Part shown: in pieces, positions 1 through 12,498 of the stretch | How positions within the stretch are numbered: the stretch's first letter is position 1 | Layout of the letters: each line of letters opens with the position of its first letter | From: Lumbricus terrestris | Taxonomy: Eukaryota > Annelida > Clitellata > Crassiclitellata > Lumbricidae | Reading direction: 5' to 3' | DNA: 64,000 nt | NCBI GenBank assembly: GCA_949752735.1 | Contig: OX457039.1 | Location: forward strand, 50,839,806-50,903,805 | The notes under the pieces: generated by a model | Told to the model about the DNA's origin: nothing | Seen by the model: only the letters and a program-made list of their open reading frames with translations | The model's database searches: none | Made by a program: the position numbers and the translations under genes

Positions 1-37
1 TCCTTGGTGTAAGCATAAATTGAGTAGTACCTTGCAT

Positions 38-298
38 GAGTGGCGTAGCCAAGAATTTCTGATTTTTTTTTGGGGGGGGGTCATGGCCTGACAGGAGGCC
101 CTTTCTGACACCAAACCAACAGTGTTACAGTATAAAAAACAAGGGAATAAAGTAACAAAGAGAATAAAGTAATAAAAACAATTGTTACTATAAACAATTG
201 TTTTGTTTTTCTTATTTAAGTGGATAAATAATTTTTTCTAAAAATTTCCTAAGCCAATGGGGTTTTAACCCTCGAAACCCCCCTTCGCTACGCCACTG
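38..298. mobile_element. Non-autonomous hAT-like MITE
   Basis: A 261-bp element has imperfect terminal inverted repeats, GAGTGGCGTAGC at the left and the reverse complement of CAGTGGCGTAGC at the right. It is flanked by an 8-bp direct repeat CCTTGCAT at 30-37 and 299-306. An 8-bp target duplication with short terminal repeats is typical of hAT transposons. The interior has no coding capacity and contains a T-run followed by a G-run. Confidence 0.8.
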
Positions 299-307
299 CC
301 TTGCATG

Positions 308-760
308 GGAACTTCTCCTTTGTGAAGACAGCTTCGCATATCCGAAGTCATATCAGTACTGCCTATCAACTAAATCTCAGCTTTTTGTAATAAATTTTGC
401 ATTGCGCCTGCCATATGATACAAGAATGAAAAGCACCACTTCCCGCCATTTGCAACACATGACCAGTGACAAAAATAACATGTCAGTTACGACATGATCA
501 TGAATGTTTATTTGTTGGGAACTAGTCACTGAAAAGGGTTCTATAGCATGCAGCTCGCATGTATTGAAATAGTAGATTATAATGCTTGCAATGCAACCGA
601 GTTCCTAACCTCAGTCCTCTTGAGCAAGTCCTAAATGTTCAGCTATCGAGATATAATTTCAGATATTCAGTTTACACATGATTTGGCACGATAATTTCAC
701 TTGGTCGTTAAAACATCTTTTATTTAAAAATTTCACATGTACCTTAAAAACACCCTAATC

Positions 761-806
<46 letters not shown>

Positions 807-898
807 TATAGGCCCTATGCTTATATTGCTGACAGCCAATACTTCTTTCGAGAGGGTGTTGCCCTCCGTATGTTTAGTATTATATTCAGTATATATAC

Positions 899-939
<41 letters not shown>

Positions 940-1892
940 TGTATATATGGTGATCCCAGCTAAGAAAAGAATATCGCAGGTTAACGAGATGCCGCTGAGA
1001 TAGATCACGACTCGGCATGTCTAAACTGCAAAGAAGAATAAAAGTAAAACGAAAAGTATAACATACGAAGAAAATTAGAAGCAGAAGAGTCGTATTGACG
1101 TTGCTAAGCCTCTTTGTTTATTGCCAGTGTTTCTGAAATCTGTCTAGTTTGCCGGCTTTCACAGAGACGCGTTTATACGATCCAACCTTAACTACAACTG
1201 CATGGCTCGTCTATTGCTAAACTGCTCAGACATATAATAGGCCTACACGTATTATAAGAACCTCTGCTATAGATTTAGACATCCATGGGACAAACGCGGC
1301 TGTTTTTGCAACGTGTACGGGCATGCGTGATAGAAGGACCTGGAACTGATTTAGATCTATGCTTTTTCCTTAAAAACTTATGTTTATGGCTTCGTCTCGC
1401 AGCTTCCCTCGATAGTCAGACCGTGTAGGCTATACATATGTACACTGTTGTATAAAAATGTTCTAACTATAAGAACCTATTATACCTCGTCAGTATAACG
1501 TCAGTTTAATCTGATTCGTGTTTATTACGGTTCCTCCTCAATTGCTATAATTATAAACGCATGCACATTCTCACGAATATTCTTTCTCTACGTTATATAT
1601 TCTTCTCTGGTCGAAATTACCCAGTTTGCCGCCGCAGATGGTACAACGGAGCGCAAAACAGCAGGCAACTTATCATCATTCTGATTTTATATTTGTGATG
1701 TAATTTCCATTTTGCGAACTCAATGTAGGCTATATGATATATAAAAATAAATAATATTTATTGCATTGCCGATTATTGCCTACAGGCGAGTTGAAAACAT
1801 TTGACAAGACACTCCTCTGGGAAATATGTTTCCAACTTCAGTCTGCGTTAACTTCAACTAGTAAAGCCTATTTGTAATAATTATAAGTAGTA
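308..1892. other. Intergenic AT-rich DNA with TA microsatellites
   Basis: No exon-like open frame with splice signals is seen on either strand. Two (TA)n tracts lie at about 762-802 and 901-936. The rest is unique-looking AT-rich DNA. Confidence 0.6.
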
Positions 1893-1894
1893 TA

Positions 1895-3301
1895 CAGGGT
1901 GGCTCAAAAAAAAACGTACCACCGGGGAAAATGCGATATCTTCGCAGCCGATTGGGGTTTTTCTGCGAAAATTTCACAATTTGAAGGGGAATGAATATAC
2001 AACAATCCCTGAAAGTTTCATTTGAAACTTTTCATGTTTGCAAAAGTTACAGCTGTTCAAACTTAAAATTTCGTTTTTTCAATTATCCGGAGAATCATGC
2101 TCCAATACAAGTGATTTCATTAGGATGTTTGGCAAATTACAACACACACACATTGATGATGATGTCATACGACCTCACTATGAGCTGTAAAGAAGCTGTT
2201 TATGAAGCAATCTGCTGGTATTTGGTGATATTTTATAGATTAAGGTCTCAATTGGTGAACCCAAACAATGAACGTCATGGGCAAAGTTTCTGCAAAAGAT
2301 CAAATGGGAACTCGGACTTTGCATGAACAGAGACTGAGACATCGCGTGATCATAGCAAAATACCCAGTGAAAAGTGGAGCCTGAGCACATTGAAGACTAT
2401 CTGCAAACGTGTTTATGTAACGAAGATCAGATGTCGGAAGAGAGGCAGGAAGTGGTCGCTTGATCTGACGGAAAAAGCGCGATTTTCACGAAATTCGCTT
2501 GGTAATCGAAAGGTCAAGTTTGCAAAGCAAATCGTGGTTTCGGCATCAGATATGCCGGCGTGTGTTGCGGCTGCAAGAAAAGACTGCAATTAATCCAATT
2601 CAGTAGGTTAGATGATTGTCAAACTCATCATTGAACTCGCTTACCCAGACTCATTGAAGACCAGGTATGCTCTAACATCTGGTTTTATTATGCAGCAGGA
2701 CAGTGCGCCTGCTTGCTCGCACGGCAAGGTTGATTATGATGGCGCTACCTTATTGACATCAACTGAAGTAAATGCATTGGCAAAGATGATTTACAAACTC
2801 GCCAGACCTTAACCCTCTTGTTTATCACGTCTGGGGAGCTATGCTGGAACGCTGCAAGACATTTAATCCCAAGTTGGAGAACATTGGCCAGCTGAAGCAA
2901 GTCTTGCTGCTAATGTGGGGTCAGTTGCCGCAGGACCCGACCAACAAGGCCATACTGAGCTTCACAAAAAGAATTTGAGCTTGTGTTAAGGCAGAGAGTG
3001 GACACTCTCATTATACCTTACAATAAACTGCAAAACCGAATGCTGAGGTCGTAGGGAAAAGTGATATCATATGACATGGAAATCTACAAGTGACGTAAAT
3101 TTTACGCGGATATTTGAAAAAACGAAATTTTAAGTTTGAACAGCTGTAACTTTTGCAAACATGAAAAGTTTCAAATGAAACTTTCAGGGATTGTTGGAAA
3201 TTCATTCTCCTACAAATTGGGATATTTTCGCAGAAAAAGTTCAATCGGCGGCGAAGATATCGCATTTTCCCCGGTGGTACGTTTTTTTTTGAGCCACCCT
3301 G
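1895..3301 (+). mobile_element. Tc1/mariner-superfamily element, degenerate transposase, copy 1
   Basis: The 1407-bp element begins CAGGGTGGCTCAAAAA and ends with the complementary sequence. It is flanked by TA on both sides (1893-1894 and 3302-3303), the expected TA target duplication. The terminal inverted repeats are long, about 195 bp, and slightly diverged. The plus strand carries transposase remnants: a QQDSAPAC segment near 2693-2715 (the second-Asp region of Tc1/mariner DDE enzymes) and, in another frame, an NSPDLNP segment followed by VYHVWGAM near 2797-2850. In-frame stops near 2324, 2591 and 2810 plus a frameshift break the gene. A near-identical inverted copy lies at 53046-54448. 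Confidence 0.9.
1991..2985 (+). pseudogene. Broken Tc1/mariner-type transposase
   Basis: This is the coding relic inside mariner copy 1. Four blocks of recognisable transposase in different frames are separated by stops. They include a basic segment (CRKRGRKWSLD, about 2434-2466), the QQDSAP block, and the C-terminal NSPDLNP block ending in a TNKAILSFTKR segment (about 2941-2973). No intact open frame spans the blocks, so no active enzyme is predicted. Confidence 0.8.
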
Positions 3302-3303
3302 TA

Positions 3304-3851
3304 GTTCTCCACCGTTTAGTGCATGAGTAGCCTATATATATACCGTTGAGCTTTAACTAGCATCGAACAGGATAAGGCGTGCAAAGCAGTGTTTACTTTA
3401 TTGAAGGATTTCGTCTTTACCTCTTAATTGGATTTCTTCTCACTGGGAAAAAAATAGTTCCATGCATCGTCACTAGGATTCGTTAACATTCTGAGTGACA
3501 TTTTGGGACAGTATAACTTAAGTAGCCAGTAATCAATGTGGTCATCAATTGGGGCCGGATAATCACCGAATCTTTACAAAATTAGTGTGAAACTTAGGTC
3601 TATCCAGGGAATCAATAAACGACATGTTCGCTATTTGGTGTCTGTTAAGTAGACATTGTCTCCAACACTATGCAGTACGCATGGTCGATTAATGTAAAAA
3701 ACACGCTTAGGTGTCGGGCCTATACTGTCTCAGATGGTGCCATGGTGGGTCTCAAATACAAGGTGCTAGAAGTCAGATCCTGCGGTATCCAACTAATTTG
3801 ACTAATGGCTAAATCAACATTCTTAAAAACCCGCAGTTTTCATGTACTAGA
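3304..3851. other. Intergenic stretch, nothing recognised
   Basis: This lies between the mariner copy and the SINE. I see no exon, simple repeat or element boundary in it. Confidence 0.5.
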
Positions 3852-4070
3852 GTTTGTTTGTATGTGCACTTGTTATAGCGCCCCTTCAAGCTCTCTCTAC
3901 TCAGAGGCGCTCCCGAATGCAGAGCGGACACTGCATCGGAGTTTCACGCCGAAGCGCTGAGCAATTGTGAGTGAAGGACTTGCCCAAGGTCCTTACGCGG
4001 CGAGGTGGATTCGAACCTCGAACCTTCCGGCTTCAAGGCAACGACGCCACCACTACACCACCGCGCCCCA
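3852..4070 (-). mobile_element. tRNA-derived SINE, copy 1
   Basis: Read on the minus strand, the element starts GGGGCGCGGTGGT and has an A-box-like TGGTGTAGTGG. A B box GGTTCGAATCC lies at 4007-4017. It ends with a GGCGCTATAACAAG tail followed by a short (ACAA)n-type run. A nearly identical copy is at 61125-61351, with more diverged ones at 16574 and 22348. It is just upstream of the first visible Delta exon. Confidence 0.85.
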
Positions 4071-4246
4071 CGCAGAGTAGTAGACTTGTGCCACAAAGCT
4101 GCATCTGATTGACGTCAGCGACGTATCGTCTAACATCTAATATTTTGATTAGTTTTCTATTTCATACATTTACTATGAATTATAGGACAATGAACAGAAT
4201 TTTAACTTTTAAAACGACTGTCATCTTTGCTGGTCTCCCTGTGCAG

Positions 4247-4552
4247 GTTTTTTGTTCCGGTGTCTTCCAGCTGAATCTGACCTCGTTCCAGAATGACAAA
4301 GGTTCCGATAGGCTGGGGAACTGCTGTTCCGGTGGAACGGCGATGCACACTGAAGCGGAACCGTGCCGTCGACCGTGTCGGACATTCTTCTGGGTCTGTC
4401 TCCGACATTATCAAATGAAAATCCCAACGAGTAACATCGACTGCACCTACGGCAATGCAACGACGGACGTTCTCGGACAGAACTCGTTTAATGCCTCCTC
4501 CAGCGCTGATACGAAATACCTCGTCAATCTACCTTTCGACTTCTCGTGGCCG
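4247..4552 (+). CDS. Delta: Delta exon: MNNL domain, main part
   Basis: Follows a strong acceptor (pyrimidine-rich, GTGCAG) and ends before GTAAGA. It is in phase 0 at both ends, 102 codons. It contains the hallmarks of the Notch-ligand N-terminal (C2-like) domain: [11 protein letters not shown], a double-Cys [18 protein letters not shown], and the LGQNSF and LPFDFSWP blocks. Potential N-glycosylation sites include NLT, NAT and NAS. Confidence 0.95.
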
Positions 4553-7500
4553 GTAAGAACCACCAGACCATGAAGTGCACTTTATTATAATGCTATCATG
4601 CAATCCAGTGCTATTCATCATAGATGATTAAGACACACAGAAAAGTTTAAGTCATTCTGACGATTATATTCTGCGTATAAGAGCAACTGGAAACGAAGCT
4701 TCGTATTTATTTATTTCAGAAATTTATATAGCGCCTCTTCAAGGTAGGCTACTGAGGGGCCGGAACGGCTAAATAAAACAGTTTTTAGGTTCTTAAGGAA
4801 CAGAGTGGAGCGACCCCTGGCTCAAATTTCACCCGCTACCTTAAAAAAGACTCAAAACTGACTATTTTATTTGGCTTTTAAGAACTTGAATATTTAACCC
4901 CTTCGTTCTCTGGCGGCTGACTATAATATCCGCGCCTCAGATTCACGTCTCGTTGTGACCTTACCACGAAAAAAGTGTAGACTTTAATAATAGTAACCTG
5001 ATATAATAATAACAACCTGATATGTTCAACATCTCTATTTTGCTATGTTATGAGAAGGTATGTTATTACGATACAATAGCCCTATACCATTGCCCAGTTT
5101 TCAGTTTTCCTAGCTTTCTCTTAAAAACTTCGATTGCATCTGCTGAAAGACTGCTATCGTCCACAACGATTGCGCAAGTCTACAACTCTTGAACTGAAGA
5201 ATAATCAGTTCAAGAGTTTCTGCCCTTTCTCTTAAATAATTATTTACGCCAATGTCTTCGAGTCATCCTGCTCGGTACTAATTCTAGGTGCCTTTCCCAC
5301 AACATTGCCTCCTTTCCAGTTTTCATCTGTTGAGCCTTGGCAATAATAGGTCTCCTCTTCTTCTTCTCCTTCACTCTTCTGTTATCAGTCGAAAACCTTT
5401 CAGCCTTTCTCACGGCTCAAGGGTTTGAGCCATATAATTTTTATAGCGCTTTTTTTACACTTTCTCAGGTTTATCTATGCTTTGCTGCAGATATGGATTC
5501 CATACCGGTGTGCAATTTTCCAACTGTGTTCGAACAACTAACATGTACAACATCAGTACTATATTTAAAGTCTAATCCACCACAGATATGATCAGCTTTG
5601 TATAGGCCTATAGTTAATTTGCTAATTTCACCATATTCAGATGATCTTAATCTTCAGCACACTTCTAACGTTGAGGATATTGAAAAACAAACAGACATTG
5701 AATAAACTATTTTTCCTACTTCTTTTAGGGTTCGTTTTCTTTAATCATCGAGGCGTGGCACGATTCGACCAGCCAAGGTCCTTTTGAAGGTAAGTTTACT
5801 TCAGTATCTAAGACGCAATCAATATTTGCCGGTATACGCGGAGGTTTGAAAGTGAACAATGGTTGTTCACTTATTGACTTTGGTTCTTATTTAAGAACTT
5901 TCACGCCACCTTGGTTATCTTCGCCGAATTGATGTAAATATTAAAAAAAACTCCGCCACTGGTTGCACTCTGCCAGTGCCAGTCCCAAGCCAGGATAAAG
6001 AAAAAGGGCGTCGCTAATGGTCTTTGTTACCACTCAGTGACGTTAAACTGCAAATACCACCAAATAAATTTTTTTAAGCACTACACTAAATGTTGAGAAA
6101 TGTTTGCGTGCACGTATACAGATAAACCACGGTAAATCATGCATTGCAAAATTGTCCAAAATTATTTCCAGACAATTGATGTGCAAAATGAAGGATAAAA
6201 CTCCATGGAGATTCGCCTTCGACCTCTGTCTTACTCTCGATTGGGTTATGGTCTGAAATTTATATTTAGCGAAATTCGTATAGGCCTACGACTGTTTTAC
6301 GTACCCTACATACGTATGGACCTCTGATATTTAGTTTTCATAACTACAACTGATGCGAGTCTGGTATCTATGTTTGACGACCGTATAGCTACGTGAGGTT
6401 GTCAGAAATTGCAAATCCTATAGGAGTCACTTGGACGTCTAGTTTTAAGTAGCCTACAGTTAGTTAATTGTGAACACCTTTGCTGCCGTCAGACTTTGAC
6501 AGAGGATCATAACAGAATTATGAGCAGAGGAAAACATTCCACGTAATATAATCCAGAACCCATGCTGCAGGCTTTAAAAAAGGAAGACAGTTTGAGACTT
6601 TCTCAAGCACTGTCTGCTGGAACGTGAGTGGGTCTTGCCCTTCTGCTTGTTGCCATTTAACGATACTGTGTCTTATTAAGAATGATAGGTGTCGCAGTGT
6701 TACCCTCCTCCTTGTACCAGGCGTAAGACTGGCACTCCCAAAGCACGAACAGCGGAGTTTAGGGTCTTGCAATTTGCTATAGTACTTGTTATGTGCTGGT
6801 TCGATCGGTGGTAGGCAGGCAGGGCCGTGATCGACGAGGCAAAGGCAGCCGTTCTCCGCCGGCCGACTAAGAATGCCGCACGTGCAGCACGAAGGAAGGA
6901 GCTGCATGGGCGGCAGAGTAGAACACGAGGATGAATGTGAGGAGAGGAAGAAGCGATAATCGTCCAGTGAAGACGAAGTCAGCACGTGCGAGATTCACGC
7001 ACGGTAGCAGTCGGCAGCAACAGCAGCAGCAGCAACGGAAGAGGAAGTGGTTAAGCCCATTGGGGGGGAGGTGGTGTGGGGGGTGAAGTAAGGAACCACC
7101 GAAACATTGGCTGAAACTGCCCATGCATACAGGAGAAGGAAGGCCACTCCCTATCTTTGGGATTTCTGGAACTATATATCCAGATTTGAGTTTACAACTA
7201 AATGTTTTGCATGCTGGTCTGTCTGCTGAGCAACTGGCTGGAGATGCTGAGAAATGGAGGGAGTAAGCAACGCGTCAATGTATACAGCAACATACAACGG
7301 GGAAATCCTGCTGCAAGGTTTTCTTGCAGCAACGTTTTTTACGGGAGTTGGTGAGAACTAGCGAGGAGTCATCAAAGACAGCTGGACGCGGTTTCTGGCT
7401 TTGAGGCCCTGCAGTCAAACGTAACGCTTCGCACATGCACGCCTCGTTGCTTGTGCGATGCTTGTCGTATGATTTAAACAGACCGACTCTCGGTGTATGA

Positions 7501-10126
7501 TGATAATAATAATAATAATCTATTGGCAACTTCTGTGTTCTCGTACATTCCGTGGATGAAAATATTCAGACGAATGCCACGAGATTTATTGCCATCGTTA
7601 TCGGTACAGCGCATCTTTCTCTCGTCGATTGCAAGTGAATGCAGATCATTACTTAGGCTCCTTTCTTACCAACGCCGCGGATAGCTACAGCTTGCGTGTT
7701 TAGGCGTCAGCATCTTTCCACTGCCAAATTGCATCGTCGATTGCAAGTCTTAGCAGCTTCCCAGTTGATGGGCTCCGTAATGTCTCGGCGTATCACCTGC
7801 ACTAATCACGGTCTTGCATGTATAGCGTATATACCTGCCTGGCATCACCTGTAAGAAATTGTACGCAAAGTTGGACAAAGTGGTATCTGTTCTCACATAT
7901 GAATGCATCGATTTGCACTCTGAGTGTTGTTGACCCAGTCTTTCAGTTTAATCATGGTGGCGCCATGTTATACCTTCCTGCTCACAAATCACACGCGAAC
8001 TTGACCTTGTAACGGATGAAGTATTTGCGAATGGAATTTGACGATTGCAATGCAACCGATTGTTTGAATCCACTTGCGGAGTATCTTTCGTTTTCGGTAT
8101 GCAGTTTACAGATCACCATGATTATCGTTTATACACTTGCTGCTTGAAGATAGTCTTCGGTAGAAATTGGGTGTATACCATTAAACCCACATCCAATCCA
8201 GGGTTTAGACTTTAGAATAAGAGAAAGAGGTAGAAGAGACAGCAGAAAGAGACGGAAGGAGAGAGGGACAGAGACGGAGAGAGACACACAGAGAGAGACA
8301 GAGAGAGGGGAGGGTAAGAGAGAAGGAGAGAACAACTGTGCCGAAGAGAATGTGCCGAATAGTTTGTCTGTTTATAGTTTCCTACAAATAAAGGAAGACG
8401 AACAAATGAACCTGGAACTTGCAGCCTGCAAAAAATGCGCCCATAATCTGGAGATTCATTCGATTTCGATGGCTAGTTAGAAATTAACTGCGCAGCGAAT
8501 TCCTACCATTCCTCCAAAAAGACTAGCCCGAGACAATTGAGACAGTTGATGGAAATATCTGGCTATAGTAGCTTCTCGCGTGGGTTCAATCCGCTGCAGC
8601 CGTGTTCAACGGTTCAACCCCCACCGATTCTTTGAATGCTTGGCTAGACCTCGCATCGCTACACACCCGCATACAGCAGTCTATCTTGTAACACGATAGC
8701 CTAGCTTAAATTTATCCGTCTATTGTAATCATAAGTCGCTAGATGTAATACATTCTGAATAATAATTTTAAAACCAAGAGTGCGTGTAAAGGTTTGTGAT
8801 ACATTCCAGAGACTTTGCTTGAAGTGTAGGCATATTATATATTTGGGTATACATATATATATAGACGCGTACACACGTAGTCTATAGACACTCAATCCAT
8901 ATATTACTGTAGGGAGTGTAGGCCTACACATGCATGTCCATCTGCATACTCACCTATAAATTCACATGCACGCATCAGTATATATGCAATACATCTACAC
9001 ACGCACATAGAGTCAGAGAGAGGCACTTACATACATACATTCATGCAAGTGCAGTATGTATACACTCTGCAGAGTTTGTCAGATATTTAGACACTCGTTT
9101 GAGAGCGACATAATAGGATTGTGAATTTTTTAATTGGCGGCCCTGTTGTACCTTAAACGAAGATTATGTGGTCCTCCTTGTCTATTTTCTGACAGGTACA
9201 GATGTGCATATGTATACATGTGTATATATATAGTATAATATGATTTGCTTATTCATTTAGCGTTTATGCATCCAGTTGAATGGTCCATATATATAGTTAG
9301 TTGCCTCTGTATATTGTACAGTTTCTTGCATTGTGGTTGTGTTCTATTTCTCAAAACACGGTCTATATAGATAGGTGACATATATAGACCAGTATCATGA
9401 GAACTGATAGGCCTAGATATCCGGCGCATTCTCTGTCTCCAAATTTTCACATCTGTGCAGAGTTTGAAGCTCACCCAAACCACTTTAACCAACGCTGCAT
9501 CTTTGTCTCCATTGAGGCTATGCTATGTGTCAGTACCGTAATATGTTGAAGTTGCACCCAGTCGCATAATATAATATCTCAGCAGTGTTTAATCAGATGC
9601 ATGAGGTGCTCGACATGATTGTGGCTATAGAGTGATGGGCTGTCAATCAAGACATCTAGGTTCAAATCTCTGCCTGGGAAGAACATTTGGTTCGAGATTC
9701 CTGTCTGCTTCATTACACCCTGCAGAATCAACCAACCCAGCTATGATGAGTACACTGTCGGTGTGAGGATAAGACGGTTAGGGAGAGGATTGGTCACCCC
9801 TCTTCATGTGCCAAGGTTAAGAAAATGAGGTCGCTAGCACTTTATACCCATGACTGCCTTTAATGGACTCGTCTTCTTCTTTTTCGTCTTCCTCCTTCTT
9901 CTTCTTCTTCTTCCTCCTCCTCCTTTTTGTTTTTTCTTCTTCTTCTTCTTCTTCTTCTTCCTCCTCCTCCTCCTGTTATTCTTCCTCCTATTTCACTTCC
10001 TCTTCTTTTTATTCTCCATTCTTTTGCTCTCCTTCTTCTTCCTCTTCCTCTTCGTTTTCCTCCTCTTCTTCTTCTTCTTCGTCTTCTTCTTCTACTTCCT
10101 CCTCCTGTTATTCTTCCTCCTTTTCC

Positions 10127-10160
<34 letters not shown>

Positions 10161-10278
10161 TTTCTTCTTCTTCTTCTTCTTCTTCTTCTTCTTCTACTTC
10201 CTCCTCCTGTTATTCTTCCTCCTTTTCCTCTTCTTCTTCTTCTTCTTCTACTTCCTCCTCCTGTTATTCTTCCTCCTT

Positions 10279-10319
<41 letters not shown>

Positions 10320-11901
10320 TTTCTTCTTCTTCTTCTTCCTCTTCTTCTTCTTCGTCTTCTTCTTCTACTTCCTCCTCCTGTTATTCTTCCTCCTTTTCCT
10401 CTTCTTTTTCTTCCTCCTCCTCCTCTTCTTCGTCTTCCTGTTCTAACCGTAGCAAATTAATGCAAGTTAGAATGTATCAATGGCCAAATGCCTAAAGTTA
10501 TTGTCAAAATGCAACTGATCAATATACTGCAGGCCTTAGTCTCTGAGGTATCGATGTTGGAATCTTAAATAGCCAACGTCTTTATATATAAGTCTAAGAC
10601 TTTAACCCATTCGGTGTAGGAGGACGAGGAGGACGAGGAGAAGGAGGAGAAGGAGGATTGAGGACGATGAAGAGGAGGAGGAGGATTGAGGAGGATTGAG
10701 GAGGAGGAGGAGAAGGAGGAGGAGGAGGAGGAGGAGGAGGAGGAGGAGGAGGAGGAGAAGGCATATAATTATGCTGCGTTGTATATTCGACGTCGAGTAT
10801 TGTATTTCCTAGATTGGTTTGGTTTGCTAACGATATGCAGCGGCGCGTCGTTATTAGGTTACGGAGAGATTCAAAGCGATTTCATGACTACCAAGACATC
10901 TGCTCGGCTACCTTCACTCACTCTTATCTTCCACCGCATATGTTTGCATTCATAATATATATATATACATATACATACATATATATATAACTTACGTATA
11001 TCCAGCTCAAGCGTGCACTACATATACATGGATAAAGTTAGTCGCAGAGTTATTTGTGTTTCTTTTCGGTCGGCGTTTAGAAATGAAGGCGGCAGAGAGG
11101 ACGTCACCTGATCTGATCTGATCCATTTTAAAACAGGAATAAAATTGAATCTTATAATTGAATAAAATAACCATAAAGCTTTTCGGATGCATTCAATTCT
11201 TTCAGATCGGTTTACGCTGGTGCCTCTCTTCACGTTGTGACAACTAACTGCAATTCGTGGATAGCTTGACACCACAGGGAAACAGAATGCAATTTGTAAT
11301 TGGGGGGGGACCCGAGGGGCCGTGAAACTTCCGAATAAGTCGATCAGACCATAGTTCTGCTATCAATGTTTCCAGTGTAATAAACAAGAATTGTGTTTGC
11401 AATGCTTCAAAAGACAAATTTGTAGACAGGAGAGGCAGAAAAGAGCTAACTCCCATTTGAACCATCACCCATTATGCTTGGATTATCTCAGCTAGTAGGT
11501 TTCTCACCGCCAGTCCTGTACCCGTCGAATCCTAGCTTAAAAGTTGCATTCTGTTATCCTGATAAAAAAACTGGGGTCACTGCAGTGTATGACAATGGAA
11601 AAACTGGGTCAGATCAATCATCATTACGATGCTTGCACCCAACCACTAAGCTTCTGTGAAAGCTAGACGCGCTGCTCTCTCATGCAGGCACGAGTGTGTT
11701 CCGATAAGAAGTAACAATCAAGACAGAAATGTAGCGATACGATGTAGAGACCGAACATAGTTGCTACTCCGGCTGAGTTTTCGCCGCCATGGCAATATTT
11801 CTTTGTTGTGCAACGGCGGATGCGGACTACTATGAACTACTATAGACTACTTTGTAGTATTATTATTACTATTGTTGTTGTTGTTATTATTATTATTATT
11901 A

Positions 11902-11932
<31 letters not shown>

Positions 11933-12289
11933 CATCAACATCATCATTATCATCAACATCATCATCATAATCATCGTCATCAGCATCATCATTATCATTA
12001 TTATCATCTGTGGCTGGTCCAACAACCTGGAATGGACTTCCCTTGACTATGCGACACCTCCCAAGCTGTTCTCAATCTTTTTTCGCTTGATCTTGCCCGG
12101 AGCGCCTCTGAGTAGATACCTTGAAGGGCACTATATAAATTATGACTGATTTGATTGATCATCATCCTCCATTGTTATTACTATTATTAGTAGTAGTAGT
12201 AGTAATAGTGGTAGTTGTAGGGTATAGTAGTAGTGGTAGTGGTAGTGGTAGTGGTAGTGGTAGTGGTAGTGGTAGTGGTAGTGGTAGTG

Positions 12290-12352
<63 letters not shown>

Positions 12353-12437
12353 ATAGTGGTAGTTGTAGGGTATAGTAGTAGTAGTAGTGGTAGTGGTAGT
12401 GGTAGTGGTAGTGGTAGTGGTAGTGGTAGTAGTAGTG

Positions 12438-12498
<61 letters not shown>

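Noticed and set aside
3852..4070. Possible true tRNA gene (intact A and B boxes)
   Set aside because: The boxes lie in a repeated unit of about 200 bp with a LINE-like tail, present four times. This is a SINE head with no cloverleaf supported along its length.
4109..4246. Coding sequence upstream of the MNNL exon starting at ATG 4109 or 4190
   Set aside because: The frame is open and could form a signal-like peptide, but 4225-4246 is a textbook pyrimidine-rich acceptor, so it is more likely intron. Kept only as an alternative start.
9850..10495. Three overlapping long open frames rich in Phe, Ser or Leu
   Set aside because: They are readings of a pure pyrimidine repeat that lacks stop codons, with no splice or start context.
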